From Cinclus cinclus (Eukaryota; Chordata; Aves; Passeriformes; Cinclidae), in assembly GCF_963662255.1 (NCBI RefSeq), contig NC_085052.1, positions 10,995,807-11,059,806 of the forward strand: DNA of 64,000 nucleotides, written 5' to 3'. Made by a program: the position numbers and the translations under genes. Below, piece after piece: positions 27,274 to 41,477 of this stretch (position 1 is the stretch's first letter; each line of letters opens with the position of its first letter). The notes beneath the pieces are model-generated. The model searched no databases. It saw only the letters and a program-made list of their open reading frames with translations, and was not told where the DNA came from.

Positions 27274-30200
27274 CTTGAATCTTCCAAGACTCTAAGATCA
27301 GAACACAGTGATGCTGCTGGATCTAAAGGCCTGGAAGCTTCTTTTGACTTCTAACTTTCACTTCTGGAGGTACAAGCTTTCCTATCACAGTTATGGCAAA
27401 GATTTCTAAGAAACAGCATCACTACCTATTTGTTTATCAGGTTGCCAAGCAGCCATGAAAAGATTTTATTGTAAATGTATGTATATATTTCTGTAATTAC
27501 CTGTTAAGAGAGAATGACTGTATTTACAACAGAAATGCTTAGCTCTGCAATGATGCACCCAGGCTTCCTATAGTAGTATCACACCAGAAGTCAGATTTAA
27601 CAGAAATAGAAAATGGATGATTTTGCATCTAGTTTTCTGATGGAGTCTGTCCAATGCAATTTAAAGTTCAAAAATGAGGGAGGGGAGTTTGTGAAGCAAA
27701 AAGAGAAACGAATTTTAATAGTTTCTAGGTTGTCACAATTTCCTGGCACACCATATAAATCAGCTACTAGGAGTTAATCCCTGAGAAAATCTGAACTATC
27801 TTTGGCAAACACCATTTAATTCTTTAAAGGGTCATTCCTGTGACACTCTACTGCAGGATTTGGTTTTGCCTCTGAAATTTTGTGTCAGAATTCTGCTCTA
27901 ATTGAGTTGTCACTCCAAAGCAGTGCTGTGCTATTGATCCGACATCAGAAAGTCACTGACAGCAATGACCATGTGTCAGGTGATTTTGCCTGATGTGAGA
28001 AGCAGTTGACATATCCAGGATGAGGGGCAGCTAAAATGACAGAAGCTCCTTTGTCTGAAGATGCTGTCTTGTGACTTTGGTGCCCAGGGGAAGCAGAGGA
28101 TTGAAGAGATTTGAGTTTCTTTCTTGCTTCATTTTTGAACACTGTGTTACGTTGAAATAGTAACACAACTTCCCTGTGCTTTTGCTGTCAAGTCAGGTTT
28201 ACACTGGCAAATTGTGCTGACAGTTTCTCTTTGTTCAACTACATAACATTTTGTCCCAAAAGACAGCGAACATCTTGTCAAGCAAAGTTACCCCAATGAG
28301 GGCAGCAAAGAGCACTGTAGTGCAAAATTGTTCCTCTCACTCCCTTCTTTCTCTGGGGAAGTCAGGGCTGGTCCTTCACTACAGGTGTGATCCCACTTCA
28401 ATGAAAACTTCTGAGTTTATTTTAATTTTTCATGTAGTTAAACCCTTCTTAGTTCTTGAGGATCAATATTAAAATATTAAATCACTTAAAGAAGCCATTT
28501 TTGTCATCTTAAGAAGGCCTTTTTAAAGCTGAAATTTATTTCACTAGACTTTCAGATGAATACTACCTTCCTCTTAAAACACCTATGGTGTTCCTTGATC
28601 AAAGATTAACTTGAGAAGCCTTTTTTCCGACTGCCATTGTCCATTGCTTACACACTGTTATTCTATTGTCTTTTGCAAAGGACATTTTATTGTTGTTGTT
28701 GTTTTCTTTGTTTTTTCATTAGGTTCTTCTTAATTAAAAAAAAAGTAGCTTAATATTTTCAGTAACCTGTATTTCTTTTTTTTTTCATTGTACTTCCTGG
28801 GGTTTTCCCTTAGTTAAAAGAAAGTAATTCTAGATGGATTTAATCCTTCTGGTTTGTGTCATTTCTTGAGAGCAAGCTCAGTCCAAGTTTTTGACAACAG
28901 AAACAACTAACAAAACTGAACACATCTGCAGCAGATGCTGGTAATACCATATTAAAAGACATAAATCTCTTCCTTTTCAAGACGTATTTTGTCCTGCTGC
29001 TCTGTGTTTCACATGAGACACAAAAACACTTTTCAAAAGAATGTTAATGGGCACAGGTTTTCCCTTGCAGCATGGCAGAGTTATCTGGACAGGAAGTGGG
29101 ATGGATTTGGTGAGTGTGTCTGAGAATTACCCCAGCCAACATCAGCCTTATTGCAGAGATTGGTTCAGTGTGCTCTGAATGTTGGAATAGGTGACGTGAA
29201 TGTACCAGGTACTGTCAGCCAACATATCCCAACCTTCAGAAATCTTTCCAGGCTCACTCTCTCCATAGCCAGGCCTGGCAATGCTGAATTTATCATTCAG
29301 TCATGCTGCTAAACTCACCGAGGCATCAAGAACGTGAGATATCACTGACTAGAAGGAGCAGCAGGTGCCTCTTATGCTGCCCTGAGCAGACTCCTGGCCA
29401 GAATCCTCAACATGTAAAACATCTCACAAAAATACAGAGGTATAAGGGATACTATGTCTACATTCCAATTAACATCAATGTGTTGTCTTTTTGCTAACTA
29501 ACTGTCCAAGAAATTGATTTCATTGCTTTCAAAACTTTCAACAAACTCAGATGACCTGTCAAATAGATGTATGAGCCATTAAAATCCACAATTACATTAC
29601 TTCAAGCCATAATTAAAACTTATGTCTCAGACTCTTCAGACTGAATAAGACTTCAGTCCTCAGCCATTGATTTTAAGGGAAGAATGTTTAACTGGTGATG
29701 TAACACCCAATGAATCAACAGACTTCAAGAAGAAAAAAATAATTAAGCTCCTCCCATTATATCTACTATGAGTTTTACTGTGAAAGCAAGGGGGGACAGG
29801 GAGAAAAGGGAAGTAAGGCTAAATGATTCTAAATTTGTACAGTTTTTACAATCATTTGGGATTGAAGTCAAATATAGTTTAATATTTAATTGATATTTCC
29901 AGTGTTTAAAATGGACAAGCACTACATTAAATTTCACCACATAAATCTGACATGGCAGTATAAACCATCTTGCACTTTCCTTACCAACTGTTGCAACAAA
30001 ATGCAAGTAGAAAGGCCATGTAAAAAAAAATGCAGACTTCTGTCCATTAATCCTTCCAAGCTTTCTAAAACTTTCTTAAGTTTCCTGAACAAGTTTTGCT
30101 ACTTTACCTTTCCAATTTCATCTCTATGCCAGGGATTTTATTTAAAAAACAACTACAAAAACAACAACACCAAAAAAAAAAAAAGTAGCAATGATGAAGG

Positions 30201-31986
30201 TAGCAAAATCTTGTTGCTTATTTTTTTTTATTTGTCCTGGTGACACTCAAAGTGCAACTCTTCCCTTCTGCTCCTTGTGCTTGCTGGCTTTTCCCTGAGA
30301 TACTGAAAAGGCATCACCATTATTTGAGCACCAGTTGTATCTTCCCATAACTTTATTGCTTGCTGACTCTCCTTAACAAGAGGAGGGCAAGCAATAGAAG
30401 AGTAGCATAGCAATGATAGAGTGTTTGCCATTTTTTGTACTATGCCTCCCTGCAATATGTACAGTTTTTTGTGGCTTTTTTTCTTAAGAATGATTTGCCT
30501 GGTTCTTACTACAAAAATCAAGTTTCCAACTTGATTCCAACAGCTTAAAAACACAGGTTTTTTTTGACTATATAATTAGCCATTACAATTAAAATAGCTC
30601 CTTAAATAAAAAATATCTGTTGAAGGTATAAACTTGCTAGGAGTCTAAAGATACATGAGATCTGAAGTACAATACAGAAATGAACAGGTTAAAAGACTAC
30701 ATCTGTTAAAAGCATAAATCACACTGATATCACACTAAACGGTGTTTTACTAAATGCCTTTGGGGAAAAAAATACCTTTCAAAAGATATAGAGAAATAAA
30801 TGTAACAAGAGTGTTGGTGTGCCCCAGGAAAGATGAATTTTCATTATTGTTTATCTAAAAAGAAGTTCTGTATGAATATCTGGAATAAACCTCTGGAGAG
30901 AAGAGTTCACAGAGATCAGGAGAATGTATGAGGTTCAGCAAAGGCCACCTCTGTCCTTAAGCCACAATTTATCTGTGTTATAAGGCTCTTTAGAAAATGA
31001 CATTTCTGTACGCCAGTGCAATCTGTTTAACAGGCTTCTACTGCATTGGAAAATCTTCTGCTGTCCATTGGATTTGCTGTAGGGCTCTTGACTAACAGAT
31101 CAATGGATCACTTTGTCCAGCATTTTCTAGTCTAAGGTGCTCATTGCTGATGTGGCTGGAAAGATAGCAAACTTTTAATCCTGGCCTCAAAGCACTAGGC
31201 TGTGATCCTAATGATTTGCAAGATATTTGGACATTTGAAAATCAGTTTTCTTATGGCTCCTTCCATTTGCTGTTCCCTTCTCATCCTACTTTCATCAGCC
31301 TACAGGCAGTCTGCCTTGAGACAATGCAGAAGTGTCTGAGGAATATTTGCTCCCACCTTCTCTGAGACTCATTATACTATCTACTGCTGTGCTATGGATT
31401 CATACCTGTGCTTGGTTTAGGAGGGAAATTCTAAGGTTTTCCTTTTTCTAACTGCCAGGAAACTGGATCTAGTTTAATTCAATTGGGATAGCCAAGACCA
31501 GCATGCAAGATAGGGAAATGTAGTCTACAGCTAGATAGGAAAGATAGGAAATGTAGGGTAGCAGGATGGGTGAGAGGTGACCCATCCATCCCACTTCAGA
31601 TATTTGAGTACTTAAACCCAGGAGAGGACACTACATTACTTTCTCAAGCCTTAAGATTCAATGATTAAACCATGAAATTTCAGTTTTTGGGGGCAGTGTG
31701 AATCTAGAGATTTTACAACTCCAGTCACTACCCCTTTCCAAACCCAAAAGATCTGCATCCCATCAGTGAAGATACTGCAAAAGTTATAAGAGGTGTCATC
31801 TCCACAGTGGCTATAAAAATTTGATTTTCACTCAGCCCTGCATTAAACCACTTAAGGATCTTTTGCAATAAAAATTAGAATTTAAAAAAATAATTTTAAT
31901 TCTGCAGAATTTATCTCTCCTGTACACCACGTGTGAAAATAACAGTGATTCTTTTGGGTTTTGTTTGTTTGTTTTGTTTGTTTTAG

Positions 31987-31987
<1 letters not shown>

Positions 31988-32016
<29 letters not shown>
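31988..32016. repeat. TTG trinucleotide microsatellite
   Basis: About nine TTG units, flanked by T/G-rich sequence (TTTGTTTGTTTTGTTTG on the left, GGGGTTTTTTTT on the right). Confidence 0.93.
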
Positions 32017-32017
<1 letters not shown>

Positions 32018-34060
32018 GGGGTTTTTTTTTCCTTTGTTGAACTCTAGTAAATGCCTGGAAAGAAAATCCAGGTAGATGACAGGACATCTGAAAGTATAAA
32101 GAAAATGCAAACCAAAATGAAAATATCAGTCATTGGTAAAACAGCCTGCCCAAATAAGCAACATGATATATATAGCATAAATATGCATCCATTCCTCATC
32201 TTAGTCCACTTTTATCATCAATAGTTTCCCCAGAAATGGTGATAGGGTTAGATGAATAGGAAAACTGATGTTCATCTATTTCTGAACTCTCTTGCCTCTG
32301 TTTTTTCCCTCTTTTGGAGAAATCTATATGAAAATAGCATGTTACTCTTCAATTCACGATCAGGCATTGAAATACCCAAATCAGCTCTGTTGGGCTGGAT
32401 TTTTCTGACCTTGGAAGCTGAAAGAATATAGTTCACAGACTGAGAAATTAAGAGAGGTTCTTCATTGCTAATAATAAAGTTATACAGAAAGGGCAGGTTC
32501 AGAGAGGGAATGAGACAGCTCTCCCTTAGTCATTAAAAGATGGGATTCAGAAACCGTAAAATTTTTCATTACATGATTGTTGTCTATCTGACTTACATTC
32601 AACAAATAAAGGCAAATCCTACTGAAGCATACAAAATGCTTTCAGCAACAGATGCTGACAAGGGCATTAATAAATCATGATCATTATTAGAATTCTTAAA
32701 CCAATATTTTGCTGACAGACATGCTGTTTATTACAATTTCTTATTTATTTATGCAGATTGAACTAATCTTTGCATAAGACATTAATTATTCAAATAGCTG
32801 TAGCAGAGTAGTGTACAAAGGCCATGATCAACACAACTGGGGTCTGGAAGAAGAAGCATCAAACAGTTGGTGCTTTGACATGGAAAATGAGAGTCAGGAC
32901 TCTGGAGACCAAGAGTTAATTGTGAAATGCTGAGTCTTGTCATTGACAGTCAAGCTCAAACAGACCTGGATTGCATGTTTCTTATTTCACCTTTTCACAG
33001 ATCCTAGCCAATGAAGAAATTGGACAAGCTGGAATCACCATCTCATTAATAGAAACATCCTGTGAAATTTAGGGGCAGCTTTTGGCTTAAACTCAAGATG
33101 CTGAAGATATCTGGTACTCCAAATTGTATATCTGATGTCTCTGGAAAAAGAAGAGATGAGATGCTGTACCTAACCATCATCCTACTTACCAACAGAAAAG
33201 GCTGAACAACAAAGTCGTATGAGCTGATTCACCTGCAAGACCAGATCACTTGTGGCCACAATAGTAATGAATTTCAGTCCATCATCTACCATGTAGATTC
33301 CTAAGAGTTTTCTCAGAGAATGTCCACAATCACTGGAACTTCCTATTCTGTATCAATGACCTGAGTAACAAAATCCCCTGCTTTCTGCAATGTCCCAGAG
33401 TGAGCAGACCAGCATCACGCTGTTTTCTTTTTCCTCTTGTACAAGACCAAGACATAATTCAAGTGCCCTGGGTACTTTCAGCTGCTCTGAAAGGACACCA
33501 AGGGAATATGTTTAATCCTTTGAGTACCTTCCATATTCTGCTGAAGTCATGCTTAAAATGAGTGAAGCTCAGACACTGACTTCATCTCACTCAATTGTGT
33601 TCAAAGGCCTTTGCTGATCAGGGCTCTGAGGACTCCAGAAAAAAAAAAAAACACCAAAAAAACCACAGGAGACAAGAAGATTTCATTCCATATAACTGCT
33701 GTATTTGGACAGCAATGCTCTTTTACTTCTAATAGCTATTTAAAAACTTACATAAATACTGATTTATGTGTCAAAGCTCTGACCACTTCATTGATCCGGT
33801 AAATCTACAGCTAAGGACTGCTTAGCACAACAGACTTGGTGGCTGTTACGCTCTATCAGACTAATGTATATTTAGCCCAAAGTTGAAGCATGCATTATTT
33901 ACTTGGTTGGCATTAGCAGCTTGATGAAGCTGCTCTGGGAGCTGTTCAGAGACACAGAGCAACCCAGAGTGGCAGAAACAATGGCACATGGAGCCCTGAC
34001 CTTGTGCCTTGTAGCATCTGTGCAGCCTCGTGGCTTGGTTCAGACATGAGTGTGGGGCTG

Positions 34061-34240
34061 GGAGAGGAGAGGAGAGGAGAGGAGAGGAGAGGAGAGGAGA
34101 GGAGAGGAGAGGAGAGGAGAGGAGAGGAGAGGAGAGGAGAGGAGAGGAGAGGAGAGGAGAGGAGAGGAGAGGAGAGGAGAGGAGAGGAGAGGAGAGGAGA
34201 GGAGAGGAGAGGAGAGGAGAGGAGAGGAGAGGAGAGGAGA
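34061..34240. repeat. Perfect GGAGA pentanucleotide array, 36 copies
   Basis: The plus strand holds 180 bases of uninterrupted GGAGA units. All reading frames are open on both strands (Gly/Glu/Arg repeats on plus, Leu/Ser/Pro on minus), which is composition, not coding. Perfection over 36 units suggests a young, length-variable locus. Confidence 0.98.
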
Positions 34241-34671
34241 ACTCACAAGGTGGTTTTCTTGCACAGCATTCTTCCCTCGCTTTTCAAGATTACATCAGGC
34301 TCCCACATGGCTGGAAAGGTAAGTTGCTTGTGATGGAATAAAAAAGCCACTTCCAAAAACCAAGATGTGTTTGTTTTGCAACTGATCTAGGAGCCAGCCT
34401 TTCACAAAGGCCCAATTCAAGGGGGAAAAAGTGACTGCCAGGCAGTTAGATATGAACAGGACTGCTTTTGATAGGGTCTCCTGAATTAGGGATTATAAAG
34501 TGACTAAAGAAAACAAAAAAACCTCTTTATGAAAGAAGGGAATTCCAAGACAAAAAATATTTGTTTCCATAGTGAATGTGATGCATTGTTTGCTCCTCAA
34601 ATTCACTGTTTACCTTTCATAATCCCCTTCATAATTTTCCACTTTGGCCATACCTGAGTATGAGATTTCTC

Positions 34672-34690
34672 CTTTCTTTTTCTTTCTTTC

Positions 34691-34722
<32 letters not shown>

Positions 34723-34889
34723 TTCTTTCTTTTCTTTCTTTCTTTCTCTTTCTTTCCTTTTCCTTCCTTCCTTCCTTCCTTCCTTCCTTCCTTCCTTCCT
34801 TCCTTCCTTCCTTCCTTCCTTCCTTCCTTCCTTCCTTCCTTCCTTCCTTCCTTCCTTCCTTCCTTCCTTCCTTCCTTCCCTTCCTTCCC
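34672..34889. repeat. Compound TTTC / TTCC polypyrimidine microsatellite
   Basis: The left part (34672 to about 34760) is TTTC with TTTTC and CTCTTTC interruptions. The right part (about 34761-34889) is an almost perfect TTCC run of about 30 units with small imperfections at its end. The plus strand is all pyrimidine. Phe/Leu/Pro/Ser frames across it are spurious. Confidence 0.97.
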
Positions 34890-37800
34890 TGCTGATACCA
34901 GATAGTCAGGAGAAGAATATGTAGTATACATCATCAATTTAGACCCAGCTGCAGGCAATGCACTTTTCCTAGTGAATCCAGTGGGGGCCCTTCAGCACCA
35001 GACACTTACGCTGGGACAAATGGGACTTCAGTGCAAAGGGGAAATCCTGGATCTGAGTCATTATTGTTAATCAGACTTGTAGTCCATGGCTTCTCATGGA
35101 ACAACCTCCAGATTAAGCCATTCTGCAGGGCTTTTTGGTTTTCTTATTACTACTTACAGAGATCTCCTTCATGGAAGTGCAGTTACTTCCATGCGGTTCT
35201 GATTGCACTGAAAGCCTGATGATATCCATTTTTTCCCCTTCCTCCTATAAGCAGTGCACTGCTAGAAGCATCCAGCTCCACAGACTTAGGGACTCCTCTA
35301 TCCCAGCTTCTGTGAAGCATTGACCAATTCAGGGAGAAGTACAGGAAAGTGCTCTGAGGATCATACATCTCTCTGCTATAACAAGTAGATGAGCACGTAC
35401 ACTGCTGAGCTGAGACAAGGATAAATCCCAAGTCAAGCCCTTGCCAGACAGTTTGTGATATTAGCTCAGTAGTCAGAAGGTTTTAAAAGTCACATTGTGA
35501 TCTTTTGACTTGTTTTCTGTTGCTGTTCATGAGAAGACAAAGGAGTGGAAAGGAAGATTAGAATTTTTCAGTTGCTCCTAAAATGTTGGAATCAAGAGAT
35601 AGTGTGTGTGAATGAATATCTCAGAATATGGCAAAATCAGATATCTTCAAGCTCCTGAGATTTCAGGAAGAAATAAAGGCTTGTAAATAACATCTTACAT
35701 TGCAAATGTGGCAGCACTATTCAATATTTCCTCACCTGTACAAAAGATAGAGCTAAAATATACGTTGAAAGAAACAAGAACTATCTTTACACCTTTAAGA
35801 AGAGATCAAAGATATTTAACAGATAAAAAAATAATTCTCATCCCTGGAACCTTGTTCAGAAGTTGTTTAGGTATTGTTGGTTACTTAAAGGTGGTCAGCA
35901 CAGGTCTGTGTTTTACTTCATCTCCTGTGTTGCCTCAGATAAATGACCAGACATATTCTGATATATATGGTGGTACATTAATCATTAAAATAAACTACTT
36001 TTGATTTCAACTCCACACATTGTAGAGAAAAAAGAAGTAGTAGTCCAGTGGATCTAATAGGGGTATGTAAGCTTGCAATCCTGCATTTCCTCATCAGCAG
36101 GATGTACAGGGAGCCACGTTCAATGTTATGCACTAAATGATAGGACTTTTACTAAGGGGAATATGAATTATCCACAGTCTACATTAATTTCCCTACACTA
36201 GACTCATTTCCAGCATTGCAGAGGTTGGTCTGAGCATGACCCTTAGCCTCTCTCATTGCATCTGTCTTTTATCCTTGCAGCAATGCTCAGAGTTTCCTGG
36301 CAACTGAAATAATAGCTAATGTAAGAATTGTGCACAGTCTCTGTGGATATTTTCATCTGCTTTAACTACCTTCAGGGCAAGATGTGCACCTGGCACTGTG
36401 CATGTGTGTGGTGGCATTGCAAGGGTCTTTTTCTGTCTCCTTAGGGAGGGGGCTGGCCCTGTGGCTGACACTACCAAGCCAAACTCACTGGTGTCTCCCA
36501 GGGCACTCTACAAGCCCCCCAGGAGAAAGGAGGACAGTCCTGACTCTGGAGTGAAGCCCTGAGGCAAAAATTGCCTCCATGGAGGATCTTTACTGTAGAT
36601 CTTTACTGTCTAATGTGGAAAGTGTCAAGGACCAAAAAATTTGTGGGTAAGGTTTTGTCTGAAAAAGTAAAAGGATTTCTCATATTTGCTTTTGTTCTTC
36701 CTTTTACACTCCCTTTTTCATCTCAGACTTTAATTTAATTTAGATAATTAGTACACAAATTTGTTCACAAGCTAGCTGATGTGACTGGTTGAGTTCTTCC
36801 TGGCCTCCAATACAGTGGAGACTACAGGGGAGCCTTGAGGCTTGGCTTGGAGGACAGAGATTTTGTGGTTTATGTTTTATCAATTTCTACTCAAACTGAT
36901 GAATATTTGATTCAAGCTCAATCCTATTTTTTACAAATTGCCTTCTTCTGTTATGATATTTACAGCTTTTTAAAAGACTCCTGAAAGGATAGGAGCTATA
37001 TTGATTAACTATCTTCTCTCCTAATATGTCTTTATCTGAATATTTTTCCCTTTTTCTTTCTTTTTTTTTTTTTTTTAACTACAGACAAGTTATGAGTGGA
37101 TGAATTGTGAAAATCATCTTGTTAAAGGGGAGTGCTCTGAGACTTGCACTCTGTTGGACTCCTGACCCATTTTGGACAGATAAACTCTATGTGAGTAGTT
37201 TGTTACTCACAGGCTGAATTCCTGCAGACCAGACCATCCAGATATATGAGTCCTGCAGATCCACCAATCACACAAAAAGGATGGACCCTGTGCAAGGGGG
37301 TAAAACACATACTGTAGATGAGGAGACAGCTTCACATCATTGCTGTGATTGGCAAATGTGTACTGTGAATGTCAATCACTAAATGCATGCCAAGGACAGA
37401 GTGTATTTAGGGTTTTGTGCATCAGCTGAGCTCTTCCATGGAAACTACTTAGATTTCAGCAAGGAGGTAGCATAGTTTGGAGGAGGCAGGGAAGGCTTAG
37501 TCTCCTTTCACTTCCAGACTTCCAGTGTTTAGCCTCCTTAATACAACCAAGACCCTACTCCTGAAAATACTTATCCCCTTGTGTGGTTTCTTCCCTATTC
37601 TGCCCACATACTATGAAAAAAGTAAAGTACTTCCAGTATCCACTGAAACTTCAAGCATTATAAAAAATGAGATTTCTGTAAGGCCAGACTTTCCCTCTGA
37701 TTATGTACTATATTAGTGTCTGTACCCAGCTGAGAAAAAGTATTAAGCCTAGTGTACAAAGAAAACAAATAGGAGAGTGGTACTTAACCTTAGGGCTGGA

Positions 37801-40590
37801 GGAGTTCTTAATTTCTTCCATTTCCTCAGTTCTTATTTATACTAAAGTCAGTTATGTTACACAGCTACAGCTGGCTTGGGAGCCCTGAAACTGGGGTGAA
37901 GGGCAGCAGGAAGAAATGAACTTTTCAATTGATGGATGAATAGGTGTTTCCATATACAAAGCATATTTTAAACAAAAGATTGTATTGAAAGAAATACTGG
38001 TTCCTTCTCACCTTCTGGTGGCACCTGTCAGGTTTGGAGGGAATGAGTATTTTTCTAGTGTCTGCTATTAAATGAAGTGGGGTTGAAGGAGGAATTAATT
38101 TCCCTATGAAACAGATGCTTTCATCAAATGAATTATAAGATTTTATTCCTCAAAATAAAATTTAAAAAAATCAATTTGTTCCAATGTTGAAGTGGTTTCA
38201 TACTCAGCTGCTGAAAAATGGAGAGAAAGTGGGGCAGAGGGGCACAGAGAAAGAAAATTATTTCAGGTGAATTTTTTGATGGAGACAATCCTACAGGAAA
38301 ATTAAAAATTTTAAAAGATATGCAATGGAGAAAGCAATTCCCATTCCCTCCTTCCAGCTATGTGGAAAGGCAGAATACAATGGAGCCAGGATCCTTTCTG
38401 TTCTTTTGCAGTGCAGCTGCTCTGCTACCCTGATAGGTGGGAAATTTTTATTACGTACTTTTGGCAACACCCCATGGAGTTCCCCTTGTAGGGGATAATG
38501 GACTGTAGCTAGAAACCCAGTTATTTTTCAGTCACAAGGAAAATGCTTCCTTTTATCTGGTTTAAAGACCTTCTCTTTCATTGCCACTATCACTCTCCAA
38601 TCCTATTCCAGAATTTCATTTCTGCTGCTTTCCCTACGTCTGCTGTCTCTGAAAGTCGAGAGTGGAGGTCAACACTCTAGCACTGTTTGAGATGGGACAC
38701 AGTCTTTCCAGCCTGTTCTGCTGGGCCCAGTCCTCATGGCAGTACAGCACAAACACGTTTGGGACACCCAAAGGGTGCAGAGGTGGAGGTGGGCATGAGG
38801 CTGCTGAGTGCCTGCCGTGCCCTGGAGTGCACAGGACACTGCTGAAGGGGGAAGCAAACCAGTTTGGTGGAGAGCAGCTCCCTCAGGAAGCTCACCTCTC
38901 CTGCTGCAGCTGCTGCTGACCAGCTCTTTGGAGAAGGCTGCATTATTTTACTTTCCAGATGCAGCTGGGCCAGCTCTTTCTATAGTTGGAAATGTTCTTG
39001 ACAGAAAATGCAACAATTTACAAGCTGCTTTATGAGACTTTTATTCTGAATTGAGCCTTATCCTAAATGGTCAGTGTCTCCCCAAAACACAGGCCAGCTT
39101 TTCTTTGTGCTTCAGCTGTTATGTTTCCCTTTGCCCGCCTGGCTCCAGTGCCCTAGGGACAGAGCTGCCCCTTATTCCATGAGATGGCTGTAGTGTGCAC
39201 AGCAGACCAGGATGCCCTGGAGCAGATCTGGATGCTATTATAGCACAAACAGTGGCAATAATGCTCATAGAAAGCAGTTCTGTGTTTATGCAAACTGTTT
39301 ATGTTTATGCAGTCCATCCTACTGAGACGCTCAACTGAATGGTTCCCAGAACTTCTTTCCAAGCTCAGCTATTCTGAGTTGCAGTTCTGGGATCCAGTGT
39401 TAGTTGTTCCATGCTGCTGGGCCTGGAGAAGCAGGAATGAAGTATGAGGTTCTGTTATTCCTGGTGTGCACTAAGTTACCAAGACAAAACTGATTGTATC
39501 AGTAGGGCAATACAGACTACTCTTCTGGTTTCACAAGCTTAATTCTAAACCTACAAAAGTTTCACCTGTGCAAGATTATGTGCAAACCACACTTCAGTGT
39601 TACACAAATCTTTATGAGTGCTGTGCCCTTCCATCACACACATTTCTGGACATTAAAAAATTCAGCTAAAAGTGGACTCTAACTCTCAATCTGCTTAGCC
39701 TGCAAGGGTGAGCTCTTTTTCTGTGTAAAGAGCTCAACTGACTTCTGGATTTTGTAGCATTATAATAATATTTAGTCAACTTTGCAAGCAGTAGACAGGT
39801 AATCTTCATGTTGAGTCCAGCTTTGTGATTTAATAGCTGTGAGAAATATTATTGTCCTTCACTAGAAATGGAGTGTTTTGCAGCTGGAGTTGCTGTTCCT
39901 ATGTAATTCAAATAATTTAAACACTCAGATTATACAAAGTATCATTTAAAGTATTATTTATTACTGCTCACTGTAAAGGAAGAGAGAATAGTGTAGATAA
40001 ACTTAGGTTCTTTCAGGTGTTGGGAACTCTGACTTGTGCAACACCAAACAACCTTCAAGAGTGGGTGCAACACATTGTGAAGACCCCGTCTGTGGAAGGG
40101 GTGCTCCATTTTGCTCATTTGAACAACTGTATTATTTTTTTCACAAGAAAATAATTCCATTCAGTATTTCTGCTATCCCATAGGAAGAATGTTCCCACGA
40201 GAGCTTCTTGCTGTACTTGTAGGCACAGGCAAGAAGTCACAGCAGCATAATTTCAGCTAGCAAGTGGAATCTGCCCACAGGTCCCCTGTTACATTTATCT
40301 GGCTGAGTTTGTTCTGCAGCTGGGACACCGAGGGTGTCTGTGCCAAGGGCAGGAGTGACTGGTTGCCATCAGCCCTGTGGCAGCCGTGATTTGCCCCTAC
40401 GTGGCAGCGATTGCTGCTCTTTGTCAGGACGGGCCCTCTGCAGTTGCTGTATTAGTTTCATCACAGAAGGGTCTGTTTTTCAATGAGGCCATAAAGGTCG
40501 ACTAAAAAGACAGAAAAAAAATACTGACTCATCTCTCAGGCCTTCTAAGAAAATTTAAAGGAAACATGATTATATTAGGACAAGTTGCTA

Positions 40591-40637
40591 CTTTTTAAAG
40601 TCAAATCAAAAAAGTCAAGTTGACTTTTTAAAGTCAA
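40591..40637. repeat. Short inverted and direct repeats around AAAGTCAA
   Basis: A perfect inverted repeat, AAAAAGTCAA (40609-40618), single G, TTGACTTTTT (40620-40629), could form a short cruciform. The word CTTTTTAAAGTCAA also occurs twice as a direct repeat, at 40591 and about 40624. There is no protein context to suggest an operator. Confidence 0.75.
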
Positions 40638-41409
40638 TTATATTCAAGCTGACAATGCTGTCGTAGACAGTAACACCCATTTTGTCATGCGTGGATATTT
40701 TTAGGTATCTTTTCCACTGTAGAATACACAGAGTCATCAGCATGAAGCAGTTCTGGGTCCATGGAACTCAATGAAGATGTTAATAGGAAAATGGGGATGC
40801 CCATTTTCCCCTTCACACAATTTCATAATCTTACAGCTATGCAGCGGTTGCCCTTGCTATACTTTCTTTTAAATCGAGATGAAATGGTAGCTACAAGAAA
40901 GCTTTACCAGCTGTCTCAATGCTGGTAACACATTGTTACTTCTGGTAAATATTTGATTACTTCTCCAAAAAAAGATTACAAAGTTGTGCTGTCCTGTGGA
41001 CAGAGCTACTGCCTGAGCACAGAGTATGACTGACAAGGTTTTGTGCTGCGGTATGAATCTGAGGACTAGCACAGGTTTGTTTGGTGTGCTTGTTATGGCA
41101 GGCACTGTCTTCAGTAAATGGGCCCTTTTTGTTCACATTTGCACTGCAGTTTGTCCTGATTGGCAGCTAGGTGGTAGAGCACAAAGGGTGATCTCAATAC
41201 GAGTTCTGAAGTAAGAAGAGTGACCATAGGCACAGACTGAGGTTCTCTACCATAACACATCTCTTGCATATTAGGATGTGTGCAAATTCCAGTCAGAGCG
41301 CTTTATATGCTAAGTAATATCTCATCAGAAATAATCCAGAGCAGTCTTTTCTGACTGAAGAAAGATATTTTTGTGTGTAGGTAAAGAATCAGAGATTTTA
41401 TCATCTGTT

Positions 41410-41477
41410 ATCATTTTATCATCTGCTTAGTTCTGCATCACTTTATATTTTATCATCATTTTATCATCTGCTTAGTT
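41410..41477. repeat. Direct repeat, two 23-bp copies
   Basis: A 23-base word beginning ATCATTTTATCATCTGC is identical at 41410-41432 and 41455-41477. Extra TTTATCATC words lie around it, indicating local duplication. Confidence 0.9.

Larger units (their letters stand above)
14481..34060. other. Non-coding DNA, no gene recognised
   Basis: Nearly 20 kb without a convincing exon. It holds minor repeats listed separately (15179, 18648, 22898, 23892, 27223, 31988) and homopurine A runs near 23262-23290, 30167-30184 and 33640-33660. The many 60-117 codon frames are what AT-rich random sequence gives. Confidence 0.65.

Noticed and set aside
34004..34341. Overlapping Gly/Glu/Arg-rich open frames in three phases
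   Set aside because: Pure translation of the GGAGA array.
34629..34958. 109-codon Lys/Glu/Gly/Arg-rich minus-strand frame and its plus-strand counterparts
   Set aside because: Translation of the TTTC/TTCC microsatellite.
40175..40215. Minus-strand NILPMG resembling the DILPYD segment of tyrosine phosphatases
   Set aside because: It is on the wrong (downstream) side of the pseudogene, and neighbouring residues do not match the family.
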